Shown here piece by piece: positions 52,510-64,000 of a stretch of 64,000 nt of DNA. The stretch's first letter is position 1; every line of letters begins with the position of its first letter. Position numbers and translations under genes: made by a program. Below the pieces are notes generated by a model that made no database searches, was not told the DNA's origin, and saw only the letters and a program-made list of their open reading frames with translations. Origin of the DNA: Lycocorax pyrrhopterus obiensis (taxonomy: Eukaryota > Chordata > Aves > Passeriformes > Paradisaeidae); contig JACSVZ010000004.1 in NCBI GenBank assembly GCA_014706295.1, positions 89,101,047-89,165,046 on the forward strand, in the 5' to 3' direction.

Positions 52510-52573
52510 AAATAAAATAAAATAAAATAAAATAAAATAAAATAAAATAAAATAAAATAAAATAAAATAAAAC
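52510..52573. repeat. (AAAAT)n pentanucleotide microsatellite
   Basis: About twelve uninterrupted AAAAT units, then AAAAC. The purity suggests it is young and length-variable. The - strand open frame over it (repeated FYFIL) is an artefact of the repeat. Confidence 0.95.
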
Positions 52574-55500
52574 AAAAGCCCCATGGCATTTTTTACACAA
52601 TGGTAGTACTGCAAAAGATCACCTATGACATTGGGTTCAGTTTCTTGCAGGCTCACTAGGTTTCTTCAACCCCACCTGAAGTTATAACAGCTCGGAAATT
52701 GAAGGTCTAATATAAAATGCATATTTTTCATTTCAAGCAGTTTTCTTTAATACTCTTTGTTTTCAGTGATTTTGTGTCTATTTCATAAATAGGTTTCTTT
52801 TTGATTTAAGATGAAGATGTTCTCAAGATGATTCATCACTACGGATATGTAAGCTGTGTGTAATAGTGCACAACCACACCTCAAACCTTATACTGTCATG
52901 TTTTCATATGCATGTTGTAATTTGAGTGCAGCAATATTCAGGTTGTCACAATTCCACCTGTTCTTAATATGTTTGTTGGTGTTTTGCTGGTTTTTTTCTT
53001 GTGGGTAAGTTATCATTTACACTGTTATGATGTCTAGTTCCCAAGTAAAGATTAGCACATACATATTCACAGAACTGTTGGAAAGCAGAAAAATAAAACC
53101 ATCCTATTTTATGAAAATAAAGACAAATATATAGAAAAAAGGAAACAGCAAAAATCACACAGAAATCTGTGTCAAAACATGAGCAAATTTTCTAAGTCCT
53201 AACAGACATCCTAGTTTATCCTTAAGGTCTGTCTGTAATGTAATTAATTATAGAAGCAATGCTACAAACATCAGGTCCAAGAAATCTTCCACTGCCTTGG
53301 CCAGGATTCCATGTGGCTCAGCGTAGAAACATGGATATCTCACAGTAGAGTATGAATGCATAGGAGTTGCCACAGGAAAGGATTTTGTGTGGCTTATCAG
53401 CCTACCTCATTTGATTTTTAATGTCAGAAGAATATTAAGGTATAACTAGAAAAGTAATTATTTTTTTCTGCAACTCAAATATTCTTCAAAAAAGATTTTG
53501 AGCTTTAGAGATATAAATAGAGGGAAAAAGAAAGAAAACATCATTAAAGAGACATCCCTTTATGTTCAAAATCATCTTTGTTTCAAGAAGATAGCAAACT
53601 TTGAGGAATTTATTCAGCTTATATGCTAGGATTCATTTCTAGGGTGTTTTGCTTATCCTAGTGTATCATTTTCATTCTAGAGAATCTTGATTTGGAATCA
53701 AGCCTTTCTTTGTTTACCCATTTTGTCCTTGGGTGTTCCATTCAGATTTAAATTTCAATTGAGAAACTCAATGTTTACTACTAGTATTGAACACTATCTC
53801 CAAAGAATTAACGACTGTCATAACCTTTCTTTAGAAATCCTAATATTCTTCTGGCGTGTATGTACAGCATTTTCTTTGGTTATCTAGTACAAAAAGTAGA
53901 ATTAAGGACAGGATTTTAATTCATATAAAGTATTTTTCTGTTGAATATTAAACATCTGGCAGGATTGCATGGCAGATTTGATGCCTTAGTAAATAAATTC
54001 TTTAGAAATGTAAAATTCTCTTTCAAATCAATGTGCACTGACAGTTTTAGAAAAACTTGAGAAGAGCTATGGCGATATAAGCGGTATAATGGTTTGTTAC
54101 AAACTCTTAATAGAAACTAGGCGGGAGAATAAGCAATTTTGTAGTGAGTAGGTTGTTTGAAAGATTTTTAAGACTTTTTTTGAGAGAATGATGAATCCTG
54201 AATCCAGGTCTATCCCTATGTGTAGTATGTGCGCCTATCCTTGACCTGAAATTTCAGACAAGAAGAGGCACTTGCATTCCGTGACAAGAGCTTTCAGTAA
54301 GTAGCGGGTAACCTTCCAATTCTTCTTTTGGGCAGGAAAAGTTTATAACTTTTGACACAGTCATGGAAATACAGGAAAAACACACATATTTTGTGTTAGG
54401 TCATATTTTATATTGCTGGGCAGATAAGGCAGGTTTGAGAATCTTTGAAATTCTCTCTTTTACCTTTTTTCCAGTTTGGGTGATCTTTAAATGATATGGA
54501 TGATTTCAGCACTGATTTTTTTAAATAAAAATGTATGACAATTCATATAACTTTTCAGACTCCTTACACTGCAGATAACTCTTCAGATTAAAGTCTACCA
54601 TGGCTTTCTATTTCACTGGAGCACATCTATTCATAGCACAGCAGGCTAAGGGTCTTTTGAAATTGCAGTCTGAGACAGCATTTGCAGAGTTAAAGCCATC
54701 CACAATGTCAAGGAAAATTTTGCCTGATGTTTGTGGCTATTTCCCAATGGACCACCTTTTCTGCTGAATTTGTTCACCATCTAGTCCATCTATTACTCTT
54801 TATTACCAGTCTGTGCAGGCACCAAAGCCCACTCTGCCCAGGAAAGGTGCAATTTTCTTCCCTTTTCTAAAAATGTATTTGAAAATTGCCAGGTTACTTA
54901 CGCGTCCTCTTGATGTGGGCCACGAAGGAGGCTGTTGAACTGTGGGGAAGCGAGCAGGAGCAGCAACAAATTACTGCTCTCTGAGGCAGCTCTGGCTTTC
55001 AAAGTGATCTAGCAGCCTGATTCCATAAGCACTTTCCAGCCCAACTGAAGGTGGAGTGAGGAGGGAAGTCCATTAGATACAGTCCATTAAATATAATTAA
55101 GCAATGTATTTGTTTTCTGAATTCTTCTGCCTTCTTTGTTACTTTATGCTTCTTCATACTGTGGTGTGGAAGTGATCATTGTTAAGATACTAAACATTTA
55201 TTCAGTAATTCTTCTACACATTATTATTTCTTCATTATTTTACTCATCCTAAAAATCAGATTTTCTGGTTTACATAAATAAAATTGGGCAAATCCCACTG
55301 CTTAAGAGCATGTGCAGAATTGCAATCTGATTTTTTAAATTTACCTAAAACTATTTTAATGCTTTCAGAGTTCTTGTGTGGACCTTTGTTTAAAGAAAAT
55401 GTTGTAGAGAAAATAGAAAAGCTGGAGATCTACCATGAAAATTAGGAAGGAGAATTTAGCATTTTAATTATCTCATAGTTAGAAAGTTAGATTGTAAATA

Positions 55501-57115
55501 AATGGCTTTAGAATGTTTTGTTTGTTGCTTTTCATAACTTTTAGCAAAATATGCCATCCAAACTGCCAAAATGATCTGCCACTCAAATTTTAGTATTTAT
55601 TAAAGAAGTAATTAATTCTATTTCTCATTAGGTTTAAAGAACTCTCTCTGTACTCATGATTTATAAAAGATTCTCTCTCTAAGCTATTTTTATGTATGAG
55701 CACAATTCATTTTCTCAGGTAAGCATTTAGGTTTGGCTTACAGTATTTAGAAAGAATTATTGGACTTTCACTCAGCTCCCCAGTTTGATACACGTTCTTG
55801 TTAGAAACATACAAACAGATGTTTTCATGAAATATATTTATGTAAAAAATATAAAGTCTTTTAAATTCATTAATTTATTCTGGAGAGCCTGTTTTCAGCT
55901 TCCCTAATGAAGCTAAAACTTGAAATATTTTAACGCAATTTTTAGTATTATCCAACAGTTAGCTATCAGACTTCTCTTTAGGTTGTTTTTCCATATTTAT
56001 TTGGAATATTTTTGTTGGGTTTTGTTTATTTGTATTATTTTAAAAAAAAATTATTAAGTCAGATTGTAATCATACAATCAAAGTTCATGCGAAACCTTCG
56101 GCTGTACTGGGCCTCTCCAGCATCTCTTGGAGGTCAGTGACTTTGTTTGAATTGTTCGTGTGTGTGTGCTTAACATTGAAACTGTTGTCTGCAAAACTTG
56201 CTCATCACGTCAGACAGCTTAGAAAAGTGAACAGAGTACCGAAGAAGAAAGCAAAGGAAAAATATACAAATAAAGAAATTTTCACTGTTAATTTATAGAA
56301 ACAGAATTTTAGAATCCTTTAATGAAACAACTGTCATAAAATGTTGTAAAAATCAAAATATCTTGAGAGAAATAAAATGTCTCAGTCAACTATTTATTAT
56401 AGAGTGAAAAAATTGCCTAGGGGAATGTAGGTAACAGTTCTGACATAGTCTCATTTTGAAATAAGTAGTTCATCAGTATAATTCTTGTCAAAGAAATAGC
56501 TTCTGAATACTCAATTTTTAGAACAGCTTAACTTTTGTCTGTATTACAGCACTGGCTAAGTCCAGCTACCTGTTTGGAAAGATTTTAGTTTCCTTTCTTT
56601 TTCCCTGCCAAAATTCACAAGTTCATTTCTGTCTTTGTTCTGACACAAGGACACAGGTAATTATAAACAACCAGAGCATGATATACATTGTTCATTTTAA
56701 GTTTTGGGGTTTTTTTGTTGTTTTTTTTTTTAATCTCAGTTGCAGGCAATGTGGCTACTTTTGTGTATTGTTAAAGTGTGCTTTACAAAATTGGTATTAT
56801 TTTCCTTGTATTTGTTCATTATTATGCTGGTCTCCTCAGTAAAGTCAGTATTTTTTCCATTTACTAAGATATTAAAAAACTTTCATCAAAAGAAAACTAA
56901 GTGGTTGAAAGGGGGAACTCCAGTTTGGCAGCACTTTGCAGTAAGTGGCAGTGATTGAACAACAACAGTTACCAGTGAGCTGACGTGATTTTTTAATAAA
57001 GACAAATGGAGACATCATGATGATAAATTTTTTTATGTCCTAATTAAAAATACTAGCAGTAATGTTCTAATGAATGCAAAAGTGATGCTATTTTGATTTT
57101 GTCATTTTTTCCATG

Positions 57116-57135
57116 TATATATATATATATATATT
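57116..57135. repeat. (TA)10 microsatellite
   Basis: A plain TA run in intron sequence. Confidence 0.9.
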
Positions 57136-60100
57136 TATTAGTAGAACAAGAAAATACAGAAATGCAGATATTTTTAAATGTATTCAACTTCAGTCTTTAA
57201 GGTTCATCTGGAAAAGTTATTAATGTTCCTGTCAGTAAGTCCAGAGTAAACCTTTTTTTCTCCAACAGGACTGGAGAATGCAAGACTGTGAAAATCAGAA
57301 TTCATGTGTGAGGTAGAGATCATGCATTGACACAGGTTGAACTTTAAATATGCATGTAAGCAGAGAAGTCTAAACTAAAACTAAATGCTGGGTGATAATT
57401 ACTGGTGTAGAAAATATTGGGAAACAAAACAGGAAGGAAAATACAAGCAGCACCTGTATATTTACCTGATAATTAATTTCATAGGATGCAAAATATTTAC
57501 TTTTACCTATGTTTAAAGCTTCAGTGCAGGGTCTATTAGAACATAATCACCTGTACAGAACCTACTAGAGCATAGGTTGTTACTGGAGGAGCACATTATT
57601 GAATGACTTATGAAAATTAAGGTTGATGTTTGATATAAAACTCCGTAGCTTTTAGGACTGGTTTCTTCTTTTGGAAGTTATGTGAAACCAAGCACTAAAA
57701 TGTGTTCATATTAGCTTTAAATGGACCACTATCTTAATTATTTTAATCTGTAGGTTTCAACTAATTGAATTGGAAATCCTTACATTTAGTTGGAATCTTA
57801 CACAGGCTTACATTCCTTTTCTGAATTTCATCAGCCTGATATTTAGGTACTTCTTTGGGTATCTGGAGAGAAATGTAAAAATTCTATGTACACTTGCTTC
57901 AGAACAATACAAAAGGTTCGTTTCCATTTTTTGTCCCCTTAACCACATAGTATTTTTGATCTTTTTAGAGCTGTGGAGGCACTAAGATGTCCACTGAAAA
58001 ACCTCTTTGTGGATAACATATGTTAAAACAGAATGCTTATTAATCAAAAGAACACAAGCATAAATTTAAAAAGAAAAATTCAGGATGCACTGTGTGATTT
58101 TGTGAACAGACTTCTAGCATGAAGTTTCTATCTGTTTTAGATTTGATGGGGATGGGAATTCTTTAAATTGCACTATATCCTTAAAGATCATTAATATATG
58201 GCATATTATTTGGTCTTGGTATGTTTTCAACACCAGATACACCTAAAAATATTATTATTCTTGGAAATAACCTGGATACTGTTTAGTTAACATGACTGGT
58301 GAAACACATGAGCAGACTACTGTTACTGTGTTTTCACTTTTACACTTTTCCTGTGGCTCGAATCCATTAGCCTCCTTGGTTTCCAGGCAATCCTGGTTCA
58401 CTCTATCCCAGATGAAATCTTGGTACATGGTCCTTTCTGGTCCATTGCATCTCAAGAGTATTCACAATCTTATGACACCCTCTTACTCATCTTGATATTC
58501 AAGAATAACATTATCTCAGTGTTAATGGTAATGATGGGCAATTGAGAAACTCAAATCATTTATTTCACCTGTAATTAATACTGTATTCTACTAGTCACAC
58601 TTGGTTATAATGTTTTGCTTCACCATTGATTTTAAAAACAGTCCTAGAATTGTACAGATCAGATTGTATAGAATCCCTTTGTCCTCCTCTGTATAGATGA
58701 CCTTTCTCATTCAGGCAGTTTCGTAGGGCTGCAGATGGATCAGTGAATAATTTCTAACATGCTGTTTTTTCACAACAGTTTTAGACTTCTGGCTCCCTCA
58801 ACATCTATGGCACAACTCAACATCTCATAACTTACTCATGAGATGTCTCATCTTGACACAAGATAGTCCTCAACGCACACGCACACACAAATATTGTCTT
58901 GCACATGTGGAAATTAATGTTAGGAAAAAGTACTCTTTTTATTTAATTTTTTTCTTGCTTTTTTGATTGCAGTTTGTTTTGGTTTTTTGGGTTTTTTTTT
59001 TGTCCAGAACAGGATCGCTCCATAACTTATACTTTCCTCTGTAATTTTTATAGCTAGTTATGACTTTAGTAATTAGCACACTGCAATTTGACATAACGCC
59101 TGCCTGCTTGGTTTGTCCTGTTCTGTTATTCAGGACTTAGGACACTGCTGAAATTTGAAAAAATCTTCAGAGCTAAATTAAACTAAGTAAGCAAATATTT
59201 CAAAAGAAAATAGATACTCGACCTACTAGGTGGTGTAAGTATTAAACACCTTAGCATTTAAGACACAGTGGTGTTGATTCTTTCTTATGTTCTTCAAGAA
59301 AAAAAAATAGAAATGTACTTCAGAAATTATCACGACCTATAAAACTGGTTTACATATTTGCACAGAAGCAATGGAGTACCACAACAGCATCAAAGTGTAT
59401 GTTATTTCCTATTTATCGCACCCTTTCTATTTTTAAGAACTTATAATAATGTCAGATATGAATTGTAACTTCATTGCTCATTCTATCAGCTGCTTTCTTA
59501 ATTTACAAAATGTCAGCCTAAGTTTTCAGTGAAAGTTGATATTGCATCTAGATTCAAACTAGACAGACTAATAATGAAGCTGAAATGAGCAGATCTGTAA
59601 CTGTGTGAATGAGTTGATTTAATAAGGTTAACATCTGTCACTTCCGACAAGTTTAGCATTAAGACCCTACATATCAAGATGCCTTTGCCAGGCTCAAGAT
59701 TAGTCGTTAGTGAGAAATACCAACAGAAAATGTCAATGTCTTTGGCATCTGTTTCAAGTGGAAAAAAGTTCCCAAATGGTGTTATTTGTCTTTACTGGTG
59801 ACATAATGGATATTACAGGAAGGAGTAATATTTCTAAAGTACTTCAGCAATCGGTGTACTAAGAATCGGAGAACTTCCAACATCACAAGTTCAGGCCACG
59901 CTGGCCTGCAGTGCCTTTAGCAGAGGGTGTGAACACCAGAATAGCACTGTTTCCTTAAGGCCTCTGTGTAGCCACAAGACTATATGTGTTTTAAAACAAT
60001 TATTTTATTTTTTCTTTATTGTTCTCTTTACCTATGTTCAAACTTGTTTTATGCAAACCTAGGAGAAATTATGATCCTCTGGTGGTTTGATCTCTCCTGG

Positions 60101-62961
60101 CTCTACTTTATTTCTCCCTTGAAATAATAAAGGTAGAAGACTGAAAAGAAGTCATGCAAAGAGGATCTATAGCAAGCATTACATCTTCACTGTCTATTTG
60201 TTGGGGGTTTTTTTGTCAGATGTCGGTAATGCTTTCCTTTGTGTCTTCACTCACAAAATCCCAGTGACTGTACCTCAGATGACACTTTCTGTATGAAAGG
60301 TACAACAAAGCATCTTCAGACACTGCTTTTATTTTAATACTATTCACAATATAATGAAAGTTCTAGGAAAAAGACATTACATTTCCTGCAGCCTAACTAC
60401 AGAAATCCTCTAAAAATTGCATCATTCATTCCGTTTAAAGACTAATCTAAGTTGACTTAGATTTCAATTTATAAAACTTAGGCAGTTTACCTCTTATCCT
60501 GCCCAACCATGGATGCTGTAGCTCAGACTCTTTATTTTGAGGGGTTTTTTTCCCCATTTTTGCTAAATCTGTCCTTGAGACTGTGAACAGAGAACTCTCC
60601 ACATGGAGGCTTAGTTCTAATTGCTGCAATGTCTCACATCTTCTTTTTGGCTGGGTTTCTGAGATCTGCTGGTTTATATATTCAGTAATACGTGAGTGTG
60701 ATTTGGCTGAGCTGAAGGGATAATGACATGATAATCTAATGAGAATCTCTTTCCTGTTGCTAAGCAATATGATAGGAACTTCCCTTGCTAAATATAATCT
60801 ACACGAGTAATTAGCGAGAGATTCATGGCTGAGGCAGTTCAGCAGACTGTGTTTTCCTAGACATTCCTGTGACCCACAAGCGCTAATTGTAAGTCCTGTA
60901 AGTGTGCTGACTAACATTTTATACCTTCATACCTGACATTGGCGGGAAGGATTACATAGAGAGGAAAAAAAACAAAAGACAATCACACCCACAGAAATCT
61001 TCAGCCCAAAGTGATGCATTTGTAGTGTAGATTAATTTCCCAGATAAATGACTTCGTTATTTATTTTTACAGCTGCATTTTAATAAAAAACAAGATATCT
61101 ACCCTCTAAAAACTTAAATAGCCTAACTCTGGAAACCTTCCTCCCTTCTGCAAATTCAAGGGCATATAAAACTAACACAAAGAAATTTCTTCCACAAAAA
61201 GCTGTTTTATTTCAGTCTATAATCTACTCATCATAGAAACAGTTCAGACAGTATGTGAACAAAATGCTTTGAGTGAAATGAAAAAAAAGTAAAACCCAAA
61301 AATATAAAAAAAAAAAAAAAAGAAAAAAATACATTGATTTAAGGACTAAGTTTCCTGGGCATAAAAGCAAATTGTATCTCGTTACCACAGAATTTTATAC
61401 ATAAATATCCTTTGCGATTCTTAGGACACAAACACAAAACACTTTTCAGTATATCCTATTATAACATCTGGATACTCACTGGGCATTATAAATATAGTGA
61501 GGAATAAACAAGAATAAATACTATCTGTCAAACTCTTAGCTATGCATGCCTCATGGTATTATTAAAATTTACTTGAAGTTTTATCTTAGTGAAAATCACT
61601 ATTTGAAAGGCATATGCCTTTGGATTCTTTTAGTACGGTTTTTTACAGCTTGTGGATATTTCATAAATTATATTTATGCTTAACAATTAATTTTTGTTTT
61701 TCTCTATTCTATCCAATATACTTTGTCATGTTAGATGTACTTTTTTAGTTCAACCTATCTAAGTTTGGAGTTCCCAGGATTATAATTTCCTGAGTATAGG
61801 AATGGTATCTTGACTGACTGGATTCACTTGCTTCTCCATAATACAAATACATGAAATATACTTAACTGGTCTTTTCAAAGGCTTTTTATAGAGATATTGC
61901 CTGGCCCACCTGATATACTTGAAGTAGAATGCTTTCTAGCATTTTTTACATCATTTTCTGTACTTCACAGGAGAGCATGGATATGTGAATCTGTCTAAAA
62001 ATATATGGCTCTGTTTAAATTTTTATGGGGTAGCAATGGGATTCATTTTCAAACTGAGATATTTTTGAGTTGTTTGGTTATTTTTGTCCCCTTTTCCAGG
62101 TTTTTCTCCACTTTTTTTTCCTCAGAAATGAGATAAAACCAATACAATCTTTGTATTTCACATACTGACAAAATATTTGTTAAAGGAAGCTGCATCTGGA
62201 AAGAACAGTCTATTTCCAAACCAAAGCCACTGTACACTCTTCATTCTAATGACAGATTTTATCACACAGAGCTGCTATGAAAATCTAACTGAAATTAACC
62301 TGTAGCACTGAAGTTACCATCTAATTCTTTAATTATATAATACAGTCTTAATAGTACTGTTGCTTAGTCAGCTTTGAGTTAGTTGAAATTGGAATTGAAT
62401 AAGAACAGAAGATAAATTGTTATTGCAATATACCACACGACATTGTCAACTGTATGACTTTTTCTTTTTTTTTTTTTCCATTTCTGGTCCACACTGCATT
62501 TTTTGGCCCGTAAAATGCATTTCAGGCTTTCATTGCATGAAAAATGATTTATCAGAGATTCAGACGGAGAAAGACCAACACTGCTGTTAGAACATTACAT
62601 GTTGCTACGGTCAAATGAGAAATTACGAGAATTAGACTTATTTGGTGCCTTAGACTACTGTTACTCTTGTGTTAAATGCAAAGAAGCTACCTTGATTTTA
62701 GGAAGTCCTTGACCCTCAAATTGCTGCCTGTATGACATCTGCTTTTTAAAACTGAAGCACAGAGTACTTGCCTAGGTGAGCTGCTCATCTTATTGGTGGT
62801 ACTGAGTAGTGGAGCTGTTCAGGCATAAGCAATTTGTGCTGTGGTTCCAGTATTATTGAACACAGTCAAACGAATAGCCTTTAATACTAAGTGATAATAT
62901 TTAATACAAATTGAAGATTTTAAGATTCTAAATTTCAGAATAGAACTTAAAAAAAAAAAAG

Positions 62962-63000
62962 TTATATACTGCTTAATAAGAATTTATAAGCAGTATATAA
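62962..63000. repeat. Perfect 14-bp inverted repeat (hairpin)
   Basis: TTATATACTGCTTA (62962-62975) and its exact reverse complement TAAGCAGTATATAA (62987-63000) are separated by 11 bases. No gene is near it. It may be chance in AT-rich DNA. Confidence 0.7.
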
Positions 63001-64000
63001 TAATGATAATTTTGGTATCAGTCCCCACACAAGTACTGCTTTTGATGGATATTTCATTATAGTTAAACTGGTGCCAAAATTAGGTGATTAAACATACTGA
63101 AAACTAATCCATGTTCAAATCATTGAAGGTGAGTTAGAACAAAGGTAGATTATAATAGATAAATAACAAGAGGGGTTAATAAAGAGATGAAAGAAGATTA
63201 AAAATAAATGAGTAAGATTCCAGTGGGTGGTAAGTAAATCGCTGGGATTAACTGTGGAAATTACTTTGACCAAACAGATTGGAAAAATGCACCAAAAGTA
63301 GAGTGCATATAGGAGCAATGGTATTGTATATAATTTTGGGTTATATTATGACAATATAAAACAAGTCTTCAGTGGGTGGAGCAATTATTATCTCATATTG
63401 ACTGACTGCAGCTGACCATGTAAATTGTCTCCTGTCTAAGTAGACAGACTTAAAGACTGCAAATCTTATATTGGTGTTTGTTAATAGCTTTCAATGATTT
63501 TTAATTTTCCTGAAAATGGTGGCCATTAAAAATCTTTTCTGCTGGTGTTCATGTATTACACGAAGTACAGGAAAACTAAGGTAGCAACAGTGGTACTAGA
63601 ATAAATTACGCAAATTTATTTGAACTCTGATATTCCTGCTCACTTTCTGTCTTACAAGAGAAGGCAGAAGCATCTGCTTCTGTACGTCTTACTGCTTCCC
63701 TGTATAGCCTAGGTCAATGGAATGTGTGAATAAATACATAAATAAATCAAACCCGAAGTCCTACATGCAGCCTGTTAGCTGCCACTAAGGATATCCTCCC
63801 CAACTGGACACGTTCCCTCAGTGTTGCACTGGCAGTACAAGGTGAGACACTTGGGTTCTTCAGCATATGGGACATGTTAGAATGCAAAAAGGTGCAAAAG
63901 GAGGAGGTACAGCTAAAGATATGCCATTGACAGAGATCAGCAGTATCGACTCTTGGGAATGCATTTTACATCATGGATTTTGCTATCCTTAGGGCTGTTG

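Noticed and set aside
60447..60917. 156-codon open frame on the - strand
   Set aside because: It shows no recognisable domain, no signal peptide and no splice or promoter context; one or two frames of this length are expected by chance in 64 kb.

Overview
The window is vertebrate nuclear DNA and almost certainly from a bird. It is AT-rich, intron-dominated sequence with several CR1 LINE fragments in both orientations and LTR remnants of the type common in songbird genomes. No bacterial-type operon, tRNA, rRNA or CRISPR array was seen. A passerine host is the most likely reading, but the species cannot be fixed from the sequence alone.

Host gene: two exons on the + strand belong to one large gene, CSMD1 (CUB and Sushi multiple domains 1). 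The first (9516..9710) is a complete Sushi/CCP module. The second (21698..21905) is the N-terminal part of the next CUB domain. Their splice phases are compatible and the joined protein reads straight through. The rest of the window is CSMD1 intron: upstream intron 1..9515, a 12-kb intron 9711..21697, and at least 42 kb of the following intron to the end. The remaining part of this CUB domain was not found, so the next exon probably lies beyond the window.

Repeats in the introns: CR1 pieces lie at about 2520-3260 (+), 10205-11965 (-, old, with endonuclease remnants), 16905-17575 (-), 23386-24345 (-), 39353-39695 (-) and 43960-44395 (+). There is a probable solo LTR at about 5730-6392, an ERV LTR scrap inside a 38-bp inverted repeat at 40333-40629, and several microsatellites.

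Main accessory feature: a complete endogenous retrovirus, 44984..51425 (6442 bp), sits in the intron on the - strand, antisense to CSMD1. It has two 581-bp LTRs that look identical base for base, a 5-bp target duplication (ATGGT), a primer binding site resembling the tRNA-Lys(1,2) type, and open gag and pro-pol genes with every catalytic residue I could check. It has no env and no dUTPase. Pol is of the ERV-L/spuma-like (class III) kind. Gag and Pol share one frame and are separated by a single UAG, which suggests stop-codon readthrough. The Gag is odd: it begins with hydrophobic, probably membrane-spanning segments, then carries five to six 19-residue repeats each with a TQT motif (the core of dynein light chain LC8 ligands), then a capsid-like region and an Arg-rich tail without a zinc knuckle. 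These Gag features, in a young env-less element, are the best candidates for undescribed biology here.
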